Shown here piece after piece: positions 35,825 through 44,532 of a stretch of DNA of 64,000 nucleotides. A program made the translations under genes and the position numbers. The notes under the pieces were generated by a model, which saw only the letters and a program-made list of their open reading frames with translations, was not told where the DNA came from and ran no database searches. Where the stretch lies: contig NZ_CP127161.1 of the NCBI RefSeq assembly GCF_030263895.1, positions 992,001-1,056,000 of the forward strand, given 5' to 3'. This DNA comes from Proteiniborus sp. MB09-C3 (GTDB lineage Bacteria > Bacillota > Clostridia > Tissierellales > Proteiniboraceae). Every line of letters begins with the position of its first letter. Position 1 is the stretch's first letter.

Positions 35825-36112
35825 ATGACTGAGAAAAAGGTTACAACCAAAAGTAATAATATAATACTTGAAGATAGAGAAAAGCTTGCGATTTCAGGTG
35901 TTGAATCTGTAGAAAGCTTTAACGATAACACAATCATCCTCGCAACATCAAAGGGAGGCATCAATATAAAGGGGACTTCATTAAATATAAGCAAATTAAA
36001 CCTAGAAGATGGAAATGTAACTATTCAAGGTATTATAAATAGTATAGTTTATACGAACAAAGAAATTTCAAGTGGGAAAGGAAATGGATTATTAGGAAAG
36101 ATGTTTAAGTAA
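35825..36112 (+). CDS. yabP: Sporulation protein YabP
   Basis: The 95-residue protein fits the YabP/YqfC family (ILEDREKLAISGVESVESFNDNTIIL...GGINIKGTSLNISKLNLEDG). YabP is required for spore cortex formation and in Bacillus is made in the mother cell under sigma-E together with YabQ. The ATG at 35825 follows AAGGAGGAGAAAG. A poor sigma-E-like pattern (AATATC and CATAAACA) lies upstream, too weak to list separately. yabQ follows within 28 bp. Confidence 0.95.
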   Translation: MTEKKVTTKSNNIILEDREKLAISGVESVESFNDNTIILATSKGGINIKGTSLNISKLNLEDGNVTIQGIINSIVYTNKEISSGKGNGLLGKMFK

Positions 36113-36139
36113 GTATTAGCATTAGCATGAGGTGGTCGG

Positions 36140-36649
36140 ATGGACATCAGTATTCAAAACCAAGTTTATATATTTTTTGCAACCCTATATGGTGGTATAG
36201 TAATGGGGTTTATATATGATTTATATAGGATATTTAGATATTATCTAAGGCCTAAGAAAGTGGCTACCTTTATAGAGGATTTTATTTTCTGGATTATTAT
36301 CTCAGTTATATTTCTGACAGTTATTTTATACACTAATTGGGGTGAAATAAGGGGATATATTTTTCTTGGGTTCTTTAGTGGAGCCTTTTTATATTCAAGG
36401 TTTTTAAGTAAAATTATAATTACTACAATAGTATGGCTTGTAAATGGCATTGTAAAAATCTTAAAGTATATACTTAAAGTTGTTTTTCTCCCATTCAGAT
36501 TGATCGGCTCAAGGCTTCAAGGACCATATAATAAGGCAAGATCTAATGTAAACAGGTTAACTAATAGAGCTAAAAGATATCTAAAGCTGCCTTTTATAAT
36601 GCTTAAGGGTTTAAAGAAAAATATTAAAACCATATTTAGAAAAAAGTAA
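36140..36649 (+). CDS. yabQ: Spore cortex biosynthesis protein YabQ
   Basis: The 169-residue protein has three to four transmembrane helices in its first 115 residues (FFATLYGGIVMGFIYDLYRIFRYY is typical of YabQ) and a basic C-terminal tail. In Bacillus, YabQ is a mother-cell membrane protein needed for cortex synthesis. It is 27 bp after yabP, behind GAGGTGG. Confidence 0.95.
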   Translation: MDISIQNQVYIFFATLYGGIVMGFIYDLYRIFRYYLRPKKVATFIEDFIFWIIISVIFLTVILYTNWGEIRGYIFLGFFSGAFLYSRFLSKIIITTIVWLVNGIVKILKYILKVVFLPFRLIGSRLQGPYNKARSNVNRLTNRAKRYLKLPFIMLKGLKKNIKTIFRKK

Positions 36650-36736
36650 GTCCTAAAAATTTTGCTTTTACAAAGGATTTTAATAAGTTTTGTAGAAGCA
36701 TTATATACTAAAGCAGAAATAAGAAAGGTGAGTCTA

Positions 36737-37057
36737 ATGAGAGAAAGAAAACCTAGAAGGAGATTTAGAATAAGTCATTTTTTCATATTAGCCGTAGTTA
36801 TCTATTTGGGAATAACATTTTTTAAACAGCAAAGGTTAATCAAGGCTTTTGAAAGTGAAAAGATACAAAAACAAGAGGAAGTAAAGAAACTCAATAGTGA
36901 AGTAGCGGATATAGAAGAAAAATTGAAGTATACAGACTCATTAGAATATATTGAGAAAATGGCTAGGGAAGAGTTAAAAATGGTGATGCCAGATGAGATA
37001 ATATATATAGATACTAATAAAATCAAAGACAAGTCTAGCAAGGGCATAGATAACTGA
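36737..37057 (+). CDS. divIC: Septum formation initiator (DivIC/FtsB family)
   Basis: The 106-residue protein has a basic N-terminus, one transmembrane helix (about 14-31), a coiled coil (about 38-68) and the conserved region YIEKMAREELKMVMPDEIIYI. It works with FtsL and DivIB in the divisome. The ATG at 36737 follows AGAAAGGTGAG. The order yabQ-divIC-yabR is the Bacillus order. Confidence 0.95.
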   Translation: MRERKPRRRFRISHFFILAVVIYLGITFFKQQRLIKAFESEKIQKQEEVKKLNSEVADIEEKLKYTDSLEYIEKMAREELKMVMPDEIIYIDTNKIKDKSSKGIDN

Positions 37058-37144
37058 TTTTAACAGATTGACATATTAATTGTTATAATATATACTAAAA
37101 TAAGTTGATGTATTTAAAATATCTAAAGGAGGAGTTTTTAATTT

Positions 37145-37555
37145 ATGCCCGTTTTAGTAGGTAATGTAGTTGAAGGCACAGTCACAGGTATTACAAACTT
37201 TGGTGCTTTTATTCAACTGCCAGAAGGAAAGACTGGACTAGTTCATATATCCGAAATATCTCATGATTATGTCAACAATGTAAGCGATTACTTAAAAAAA
37301 GATCAAGCTGTTAAGGTAAAGATTTTATCGATTAGTGATGAGGGAAAAATTAGCCTCTCAATAAGACAAGCCGAGCCGAAAAAGTCTAAAACTATGCCAG
37401 TAGAAATAGACTGGAATAAGACTGACGATAAGCAAAAATTTATGTCTTTTGAGGATAAGATGGCAAAGTTTTTAAAGGATAGCAGTGAGAAGCAAGAGCA
37501 GATCAAAAAGAAGGAAACAAAAAAAGGTTTTGGAGCGAAAAGTCGCAGAGCATAG
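37145..37555 (+). CDS. yabR: S1-domain RNA-binding protein YabR
   Basis: The 136-residue protein has one S1 domain (about 4-75: VGNVVEGTVTGITNFGAFIQLPEGKTGLVHISEIS) and a charged tail (KKKETKKGFGAKSRRA). It is an RNA-binding protein conserved after divIC; the precise role is not settled. The start follows AAGGAGGAG. A terminator follows directly. Confidence 0.95.
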   Translation: MPVLVGNVVEGTVTGITNFGAFIQLPEGKTGLVHISEISHDYVNNVSDYLKKDQAVKVKILSISDEGKISLSIRQAEPKKSKTMPVEIDWNKTDDKQKFMSFEDKMAKFLKDSSEKQEQIKKKETKKGFGAKSRRA

Positions 37556-37560
37556 AATAC

Positions 37561-37584
37561 AACCGGGGATTCCCCGGTTTTTTT
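37561..37584 (+). terminator. Terminator after yabR
   Basis: AACCGGGGATTCCCCGGTT, a tight G+C-rich stem followed by Ts. A repeat remnant begins exactly at its end. Confidence 0.92.
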
Positions 37585-37604
37585 ATGACCTAACCCGATT
37601 TTCT
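37585..37604 (+). repeat. Terminator-associated repeat, copy 4 (first 20 bp only)
   Basis: ATGACCTAACCCGATTTTCT abuts the yabR terminator; the rest of the element is missing. The remainder of the 439-bp gap to spoIIE (37605-37927) has no gene that I can recognise. Confidence 0.75.
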
Positions 37605-37927
37605 TTTGACAAAATTATGTTTTGTTTTTAATAAAAAGGTATTAAGTATAGTTAATCTAGGTTCTAAATATTAAGCTGTATTATGGCTGCATACTTTATT
37701 TGCAGGAATATTACAGGATAATACATTAGTTCATCTAGATTATTTTTTTTATTAGGCATGAATTATACTTGTCGATATTTGATGGCATTAGATTTTAGCA
37801 GGAGTAGACTACTTGCTATAAAGATTTCTTAAATTAACATTATATTTTCTTTAAATACTTTAGCCCTAAAAAATGATAAAAGTATACTAGATATTGTCAG
37901 AAACTTATTAAAACCCTACAACCTAGA

Positions 37928-37960
37928 TTGACAAATATTTTGAAATCTATTTGTTACAAT
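37928..37960 (+). promoter_or_regulatory. Candidate Spo0A-activated promoter of spoIIE (21-bp spacer)
   Basis: TTGACA (37928-37933) and TACAAT (37955-37960) are 21 bp apart. Bacillus subtilis spoIIE and spoIIG have sigma-A promoters with the same unusually long spacer, activated by Spo0A. The -35 lies in TTGACAAA, whose complement TTTGTCAA resembles a 0A box; further TGTC words lie upstream (near 37768 and 37895). Confidence 0.65.
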
Positions 37961-37994
37961 GACATAAACTAAAGACTGGGTGGAGGGATATGAA

Positions 37995-40388
37995 ATGATA
38001 AGTAGAACTGAAATGTTTCCTACAAGTGAACAAGGCAGGTGGAGCAGAAGAGCTATTGATTTCAAGAACCTAAAAGGAATTATTAAAGGAATTAACATCA
38101 GTACTTTTGTAATTGGTGTTTTAGCCTATCTTATAAGCAGATCGTCTATTATGGAAGGATTGACTCCTTTTGGAATTGCATTTATATCGGCCTATTGTAT
38201 AAAATACGGAAGCTCATATTTGATTCCGTTATTTATATCTTTGGGGATTATAACGGTTCATGGACTTGGCAGTTATCAATATATTTCAGTTGTATGGTTT
38301 ATATTCTTCACATTTAAAATATTAAATCCCAAATTTAAGGAAAGCATAATAAAAACATCTATATTCTCAGCCTTATCTCTGGTGCTGCTCAAAAGTTTGT
38401 ACTTAATCATTAATGATTATTATATTTATGATTTAATGCTAACAGCCTTTGAGGGTATAGTCGTATTTACTCTTACATATATACTTTCCTATAGTATCCC
38501 TACTATAGATACTACGTTTAACAGGGTGTTTTCAAGTGAGGAAGTCATTTGTGGAGCAATAATGCTTGCATTAGCTGTATCTGGCTTGGATAGCATAGGT
38601 ATATTCGGGATATCAATAAAAAATGTAATTGGAATAGCAATTGTAATATTTTTTGCATTTAATAAAGGACCTTCAATAGGTACTGCTGTAGGTATTACTA
38701 TTGGTGTAATTACATCGATGTCGCAGATTAGCTTGCCTTTTGTCATATCCATATATGGATTTGCGGGGCTTTTGTCTGGACTATTTAAGGAAGTAGGCAA
38801 AATCGGTAGCTGCCTAGGTTTTCTTTTGGGAAACATTATTATGTCATTTTATATAGATGGATCTACACAGACAATACTTAAAAATAAGGAAATTCTATTA
38901 TCCATTGTCATATTTCTTTTAGTTATAAAATTAGCAAAAGGATTAGGCAGCAAGGTTGTTATCGGTGTATCTGGTAGAACACAAATAGAGGAAGCATATT
39001 CAAATAGGGTTAAGGATATGACTTACAAAAGGCTTACTGAAATATCACAGGTTTTTGAAGAGCTTGGACAAACCTTTAGAAGGGTATCAGATAGGGAAAA
39101 GGTTGTTGAACAAAAGGATGTATCTAAGCTTATTGATGCTGTAGCTAATCAAGTTTGCAGTAAATGCTCTCTTTGCAGGTTTTGTTGGGAAAGCGACTTT
39201 TACACAACATATCAATCAATGTTTGAGATTTTAGGCATTATTGAGATGAAGGGAAGCATTTCTCCTAATATGATGCCAGATATCTTTAATAAAAGATGTA
39301 CAAAAACCGATGAAATTGCACAGAAGGTCAATTATCTATTTGATATCTATAGGCTTGACTATAGATGGGAGAATAAAATATTGGAAAGCAGGCAGCTTGT
39401 ATCTCAGCAGCTAGAGGGCATGTCTAAAGTGATTAAGGATTTGGCAAATGAAATATATAATGATGTAAGGTTTAAACAGGACGTAGAAAAGGAGATCTAT
39501 GCAGGTTTGAAAAAAAATAAAATAAATGTAGATAAGGTAATTGTTACAGAGAATGAAAGAGATGATTTCGAAATATACCTAGAGGTGAAATCTCGAGATA
39601 GCGATGATGTTATAAATAAATCAAAAACAATCGTGTCTGAAATAGTAGGTATTCAGCTGACTAGTGATAAATATTGTGCCAGCACTAAACAAGAGGATAA
39701 AAAAATAAAATTTAAGCTTATAAAGGCAAATCGTTTTGGAGCAATTACAAAGGTATCTAGGATGGATAAAGGATTTAATAGCGTATCTGGAGATAATTAT
39801 ACCTTTGGAGAAAGAAACAATAACTACTTCGCAGTCATTAGTGACGGAATGGGGGTTGGACACAAAGCAAGCCAAGAAAGTGATATTACTATCTCATTAC
39901 TTGAAAAGTTTTTAGAGGCAGGATTTGATAAAGAACTAGCTTTGAAGACTATTAACTCAGTATTAGTGCTAAAGTCCTCAGACGAGATGCTGGCAACCAT
40001 AGATATGTCAATTATCGATTTGTACAGAGGTAAGACTCAATTTGTGAAAATTGGTTCAGCGCCGACATTTGTTAAGAGAAGGGATAAGGTACAGATAATT
40101 AATTCTCATTCACTTCCTGTAGGTATACTTAAGGATGTTGATATTCAAGTATACGAGGAAGAATTAGAGGATGGAGATTTCATTGTTATGGTATCTGATG
40201 GTATTTTAGATTCGAATTATGATGAAGATAATAAGGAAAAGTGGTTAGCTAAGATTATTCATGATATTGAAAGTGTAAATCCTCAGACTATTGCAGACAA
40301 AATAATGGATGCTGCATTAGAAGCTTGCCATGGGACAGCAAATGATGATATGACTGTACTAGTAACTAAGATATGGAAGAGAAGATAA
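37995..40388 (+). CDS. spoIIE: Stage II sporulation protein E (PP2C phosphatase)
   Basis: The protein (797 residues) has a multi-spanning N-terminal region (about 10 helices to residue 320), a central region that in Bacillus contacts FtsZ, with cysteines in CSKCSLCRFCWES, and a PP2C domain (about 590-795) with SGDNYTFGE, VISDGMGVGHKA and a final ANDDMTVL. SpoIIE dephosphorylates SpoIIAA to release sigma-F in the forespore. The ATG at 37995 has GGAGGG 7 nt upstream; an in-frame GTG 15 bp earlier is part of the site. Confidence 0.97.
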   Translation: MISRTEMFPTSEQGRWSRRAIDFKNLKGIIKGINISTFVIGVLAYLISRSSIMEGLTPFGIAFISAYCIKYGSSYLIPLFISLGIITVHGLGSYQYISVVWFIFFTFKILNPKFKESIIKTSIFSALSLVLLKSLYLIINDYYIYDLMLTAFEGIVVFTLTYILSYSIPTIDTTFNRVFSSEEVICGAIMLALAVSGLDSIGIFGISIKNVIGIAIVIFFAFNKGPSIGTAVGITIGVITSMSQISLPFVISIYGFAGLLSGLFKEVGKIGSCLGFLLGNIIMSFYIDGSTQTILKNKEILLSIVIFLLVIKLAKGLGSKVVIGVSGRTQIEEAYSNRVKDMTYKRLTEISQVFEELGQTFRRVSDREKVVEQKDVSKLIDAVANQVCSKCSLCRFCWESDFYTTYQSMFEILGIIEMKGSISPNMMPDIFNKRCTKTDEIAQKVNYLFDIYRLDYRWENKILESRQLVSQQLEGMSKVIKDLANEIYNDVRFKQDVEKEIYAGLKKNKINVDKVIVTENERDDFEIYLEVKSRDSDDVINKSKTIVSEIVGIQLTSDKYCASTKQEDKKIKFKLIKANRFGAITKVSRMDKGFNSVSGDNYTFGERNNNYFAVISDGMGVGHKASQESDITISLLEKFLEAGFDKELALKTINSVLVLKSSDEMLATIDMSIIDLYRGKTQFVKIGSAPTFVKRRDKVQIINSHSLPVGILKDVDIQVYEEELEDGDFIVMVSDGILDSNYDEDNKEKWLAKIIHDIESVNPQTIADKIMDAALEACHGTANDDMTVLVTKIWKRR

Positions 40389-40430
40389 ACAAAGTTCGAG
40401 ATGAAATCTTAGAACTGTTAGCCATCGAAT

Positions 40431-40461
40431 AAGGCATGTGAGAAAACTCACATGCCTTATT
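40431..40461 (+). terminator. Terminator after spoIIE
   Basis: AAGGCATGTGA and TCACATGCCTT form an 11-bp stem followed by ATTAT. A degenerate repeat copy begins at its end. Confidence 0.82.
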
Positions 40462-40500
40462 ATGACCTAACCCGATTGGTGGCTTAAACACAACAGCAAG
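40462..40500 (+). repeat. Terminator-associated repeat, copy 5 (degenerate, internal deletion)
   Basis: ATGACCTAACCCGATT is intact, then GGTGGCTTAAACACAAC resembles GGTAGGTCAAACGCAAC of copy 3, as if the inside of hairpin 1 had been deleted. Confidence 0.65.
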
Positions 40501-40624
40501 TTCTGAAAATTGATGGACTAGCATATCTATGTATTAGTTACAAAATGATGTCTAAAATCATTAAAATGTATATAAATCTAGGGCTTGGCAATAATTACAA
40601 AAAAAGCTTAGGAGGATTGTTGTT

Positions 40625-41356
40625 ATGGATAAGATTATTGAATTTAGACAGGTAATGCTTATAACTGATGGAGAATCTAATGAGGGTATAGACCCTATAA
40701 GTGCTGCAAGAGAAGGATATGAAAAAGGAGTTACTATAAGCACCATAGGAATAACAGATAAAACAAATGATGAAAGACCATTAAAAGAAATTATGGATAT
40801 AGCAGAAGCTGGTGGAGGGGTATGGGAATTGACTAATATTCAGAACCTTTCAACTGCTTTGAGCATGGTAACTGTAAAATCAGTTTATAAAACCATAGAG
40901 GAAGCAGTAAGTAAGGAATTGAAAGAAATAATCGGTACTGGACTTAATGATATGCCTCCACAATCTAGAGTAAAGGTTACAGACATGATAGACAGGCTTG
41001 GAGATGAGATAAATATTAATTGCTGTGTAGTTATAGATTCCAGCAGCAGCATGGCTAATAAAATTAGTATGGCTAAGAAAAGCATATTAAATCTCTTGAG
41101 AATATTAAATCAAAGGAAAGGAAAAACGAAAGTATCAGTAATAAGCTATCCTGGGAAAAATCAAGGACAATATGATATTCTCTGTGACTTTACAGAAAAT
41201 ATAGCACTGCTTGAAGAGTCACTTAACAAGATACTTATAGGAGGCAATACTCCTACAGGTCCTGCCATTAAAAGTGCTATAGAGCTTTTAAGTAATGATC
41301 TCAATTATGGAATTAATGTAGAAGAGGAAATAGTTTTTAAGAGTATGAGTGTATAA
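40625..41356 (+). CDS. yabS: VWA-domain protein YabS
   Basis: The 243-residue protein resembles the end of one von Willebrand A-type fold (VMLITDGESNEGIDPISAA) followed by a second VWA segment (CCVVIDSSSSMANKISMAKK, SYPGKNQGQYD, GGNTPTGPAIKSAIELL). The DSSSS and threonine residues fit a MIDAS metal site. In Bacillus yabS follows spoIIE and precedes the kinase gene yabT, as here. Its job is unknown; partnership with the kinase is inferred from conserved pairing. RBS is GGAGG at 9-nt spacing. Confidence 0.88.
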   Translation: MDKIIEFRQVMLITDGESNEGIDPISAAREGYEKGVTISTIGITDKTNDERPLKEIMDIAEAGGGVWELTNIQNLSTALSMVTVKSVYKTIEEAVSKELKEIIGTGLNDMPPQSRVKVTDMIDRLGDEININCCVVIDSSSSMANKISMAKKSILNLLRILNQRKGKTKVSVISYPGKNQGQYDILCDFTENIALLEESLNKILIGGNTPTGPAIKSAIELLSNDLNYGINVEEEIVFKSMSV

Positions 41357-41413
41357 AATAGAGTGCAATTAGGTAAGACACAATATTTATTTGTATGGAC
41401 AATAGTCAGGAGT

Positions 41414-41483
41414 ACCCTTCGGATTACACTCATGATGATAATATTCTATCATCATGAGTGTAACGAAGGGTCTCAATTTTTTC
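41414..41483 (+). terminator. Long hairpin terminator or attenuator between yabS and yabT
   Basis: ACCCTTCG plus TTACACTCATGATGAT pair with ATCATCATGAGTGTAA plus CGAAGGGT around an 8-nt loop, about 24 bp of stem, followed by TTTTTT. This is unusually long for a terminator. Confidence 0.8.
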
Positions 41484-41513
41484 ACAATGATTAGGGTTAA
41501 GGGGGATATAGAA

Positions 41514-42437
41514 ATGCTTCAGCTAACAGAGATTGTTACTGGAAAATGGAATAGTAATAAATATACAGTATTATCTAAGCTAGGTGAAGGTGGTATAGGG
41601 GCAGTATATAAGGTAAAAGACATTAGGGGAAATATTAGAGCTCTAAAAATTAGCGAGGATATTAATTCTATAACTAGAGAATTTAATATGCTTACTAAGC
41701 TAAAACAGCTTAAGAATATTCCAAATGCATATGAGATTGATGATTATAAAAAAAATAAGAATACATATTATTTTTTTATTATGGACTATATAGAAGGGTA
41801 CAATATTAAAGAAATAATAAAGCATGGAAAAATAAAAGTAAAAGATATAATAGGAATTGGAATTATTTTATTGAATATTCTTGAAAAAATTTATAAAATG
41901 GGATATGTATATGCAGATATGAAGCCAGATAATATTATGATAGATAAGAGACTTAAAAAAGTTAACTTTATTGACTTTGGCGGCGTAATTGAAGTTGGAC
42001 AAGGAGTCAAGGAATTCACTCCAACCTACAGTACATTTTTCTGGGGAGCAGATAGAAACTATGATTATGTAACTAATTTGAATTTTAGTGTAGCAATGAT
42101 AATTACATCCATGCTGCTAAAAAGAGAATTTAATCCATTAGTACATAATTTAGAGCAGGTAATATCAAATATAAAGCTGCTTGCCATAGACAATAGATTA
42201 AAAAAATGTTTAATAAAGGCACTTAAAGGAGAAATTAACCATATAAAAGCTTTCAGAGAAGAACTAAAAAAACTTTTTAAGGATTGTAATTCATCTTTAA
42301 TGGTTATGGGTAAACTAAACTCCAAAACAAAAGCTAATAGAAAAATGGGAATTATAGATGCTTTTTTTATATTTAGTATAGGATTTTTTTTAATTGTAAT
42401 GATTATTGGGGTAAATACCTACCTTTTTAGCGGGTAA
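41514..42437 (+). CDS. yabT: Serine/threonine protein kinase YabT-like, C-terminally membrane-anchored
   Basis: The 307-residue protein has a Hanks-type kinase fold: glycine loop GEGGIGAVYKV, lysine in ALKIS, catalytic loop YADMKPDNIMI (Tyr-Ala in place of His-Arg before the Asp) and DFGG. A transmembrane helix ends the protein (about 280-303). Bacillus YabT is a DNA-activated kinase acting in sporulation. The ATG at 41514 follows AAGGGGGAT; frames reaching upstream would start inside the terminator. Confidence 0.93.
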   Translation: MLQLTEIVTGKWNSNKYTVLSKLGEGGIGAVYKVKDIRGNIRALKISEDINSITREFNMLTKLKQLKNIPNAYEIDDYKKNKNTYYFFIMDYIEGYNIKEIIKHGKIKVKDIIGIGIILLNILEKIYKMGYVYADMKPDNIMIDKRLKKVNFIDFGGVIEVGQGVKEFTPTYSTFFWGADRNYDYVTNLNFSVAMIITSMLLKREFNPLVHNLEQVISNIKLLAIDNRLKKCLIKALKGEINHIKAFREELKKLFKDCNSSLMVMGKLNSKTKANRKMGIIDAFFIFSIGFFLIVMIIGVNTYLFSG

Positions 42438-42487
42438 TGAGTTTAACTATGGATGTTTTAATAAAAAGAATATAGGTGATATTGCTT

Positions 42488-43873
42488 ATGAAGGAAAAAG
42501 TTGTTAATTCAATAAAAGAGTATAGTTTAATAGCAAAAAATGATAGAATAGTAATCGGTGTTTCTGGTGGTCCTGATTCCATGGCCTTATTATATATTTT
42601 AAAAGACTTAAAGGATGAGCTGGGATTCAATATTTATGTTGCCCATATAAATCATGGCATTAGAAATGAAGAAGCAGATGCAGATGAAGAATTTGTAAGG
42701 AATATCTGTCTTAAATTTTCACTTCCCTTTTACTCAACAAAAGTAAATATGGATGAATATGCTAGAGAAAATAAGATTACTTCAGAAGAAGCGGGAAGAG
42801 CTATAAGATATGGTTTTTTTAACAAGATATTAGATGGCATTGGTGGGGGGAAAATTGCTGTAGCCCATAATAAAAATGATCAGGCAGAAACATTATTGAT
42901 GAGATTCTTTAGAGGAACAGGCTTAGAAGGTTTAAGAGGAATGGAACATAAAAATATGAATATCATAAGACCTCTCTTAGATATAAGCAGAGAGGAGATA
43001 GAAAAATATTGCAGAGACAATAATATAGCTGTTAGAATTGATAGGACAAACCTTGAGCCTATATATGGCAGAAACAGAACAAGGTTGGAGGTTATTCCTT
43101 ATATTGTAAAGCACTATAACAAAAACATTATTGATACATTAAATAGAACCTCTAAATTAATGCAAATGGATAGTGAATTCATACTAGGAATTGTAGAAGA
43201 AAAATATAAAAATATAGTTGTAGATGAGTCTCCAAATAGTATAGTATTATATATAGATAAGCTAAAAAATGAGCATTATTCTATTAAATCAAGAGTTATT
43301 AGGAAAAGTATTGAAAAGATAAATGGAAGTTTAAAAGGTATTGAAGAAAAGCATATTAACAATATTATAAGTTTAATAGAGGAAAACATAACAGGAAAAA
43401 GTATAAATATAACTAATAATATTGTCATTAAAACAAGTTATGGAAATATGATAATTAAGAAAGATAATAAAAATAATATAGATTTTTTTAAGTACTTTCT
43501 ACCCGTGGGAGAGACTATACACATATATGAATTAGGCTCTGATATTACTTCTAAGGTAGTATCCATATCTGAAGTGGATATTAAACAAATTAATAGGTTC
43601 ATAAAGTACTTTGATTATGATAAAATAAGGGGTAAACTGTACATAAGAAATAGAAAAGATGGAGATAGATTTACTCCACTAGGGATGGAGGGTTCTAAAA
43701 AGCTTAAGGATTTTTTTATAGATGAAAAAGTGCCTAGAGATGAAAGAAATCTTATACCAATTATCGAAGATAATAAAGGGATAATTTGGGTAGTAGGATA
43801 TAGAATAAGCGAAGAGTATAAGGTCAGTTGCCATACTTCAAAAGTTTTAATATTAGAATATAAAAAACATTAA
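42488..43873 (+). CDS. tilS: tRNA(Ile)-lysidine synthase
   Basis: The 461-residue protein has the N-type ATP pyrophosphatase P-loop GVSGGPDSMALLYIL, the HNKNDQAETLLMRFFRG motif, the TilS central domain and the C-terminal domain ending RDGDRFTPLGMEG-SKKLKDFF. It adds lysine to C34 of the isoleucine tRNA that reads AUA, a codon heavily used in this genome. The ATG at 42488 is chosen because AGGTG lies about 9 nt upstream; the GTG at 42476 is part of that site. tilS-hpt-ftsH is a conserved trio. Confidence 0.96.
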   Translation: MKEKVVNSIKEYSLIAKNDRIVIGVSGGPDSMALLYILKDLKDELGFNIYVAHINHGIRNEEADADEEFVRNICLKFSLPFYSTKVNMDEYARENKITSEEAGRAIRYGFFNKILDGIGGGKIAVAHNKNDQAETLLMRFFRGTGLEGLRGMEHKNMNIIRPLLDISREEIEKYCRDNNIAVRIDRTNLEPIYGRNRTRLEVIPYIVKHYNKNIIDTLNRTSKLMQMDSEFILGIVEEKYKNIVVDESPNSIVLYIDKLKNEHYSIKSRVIRKSIEKINGSLKGIEEKHINNIISLIEENITGKSINITNNIVIKTSYGNMIIKKDNKNNIDFFKYFLPVGETIHIYELGSDITSKVVSISEVDIKQINRFIKYFDYDKIRGKLYIRNRKDGDRFTPLGMEGSKKLKDFFIDEKVPRDERNLIPIIEDNKGIIWVVGYRISEEYKVSCHTSKVLILEYKKH

Positions 43874-43895
43874 GATAGTTAGAGGAGGATATTTG

Positions 43896-44447
43896 ATGAA
43901 AAACAGCGTAAAGGAAGTACTAGTTTCATACGAGGATATTCAAAAGAAAGTTAAAGAAATGGGGGAGAAAATTACAAAGGATTATCAAGGCAAAGAGCTG
44001 ATGCTTGTTGGTGTACTAAAAGGTGCATTTATGTTTTTAGGAGATCTTGCGAAGAACATAGAAATTCCACTTACTATAGACTTTATGGCAGTTTCCAGCT
44101 ATGGACATTCTACAGAATCTTCTGGTGTAGTAAGAATTCTTAAAGATTTAGAAGGAAGTATAGAGGGTAAAGATATATTATTAGTGGAAGATATAATTGA
44201 TACTGGGTTGACTCTAAACTATCTTGTTAACAATTTAAGATCTAGAGGAGCTGCTAGTGTAAAGATATGCACTCTTCTTGATAAACCAGAAAGAAGACTG
44301 GTTAATGTAGAATTAGCTTATAAAGGTTTTGATATACCTGATGAATTTGTAGTTGGTTATGGAATAGATTTTGCAGAAGGATATAGAAACCTTTCAGACA
44401 TATGTATATTAAAGGAAGAAGCATACAGCCATATACTAAAAAAATAA
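43896..44447 (+). CDS. hpt: Hypoxanthine phosphoribosyltransferase
   Basis: The 183-residue protein has the PRPP-binding loop LLVEDIIDTGLTL, the flexible-loop region FMAVSSYGHSTESSG and the C-terminal base-binding FVVGYGIDFAEGYRNL. It salvages hypoxanthine and guanine to IMP and GMP. The ATG at 43896 follows GAGGAGG with 8-nt spacing; an adjacent TTG is less well placed. It lies 22 bp after tilS. Confidence 0.97.
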   Translation: MKNSVKEVLVSYEDIQKKVKEMGEKITKDYQGKELMLVGVLKGAFMFLGDLAKNIEIPLTIDFMAVSSYGHSTESSGVVRILKDLEGSIEGKDILLVEDIIDTGLTLNYLVNNLRSRGAASVKICTLLDKPERRLVNVELAYKGFDIPDEFVVGYGIDFAEGYRNLSDICILKEEAYSHILKK

Positions 44448-44532
44448 AGTTTGACCATTATTGTCTTTTTATAATTGCTATGTTAGAATATAATGATAGT
44501 ATTAACAACTCAGTCTGAAGGGAGGACTATTT

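Noticed and set aside
38489-38836. 115-codon minus-strand frame
   Set aside because: It mirrors the hydrophobic region of spoIIE; antisense of membrane segments often stays open by chance.
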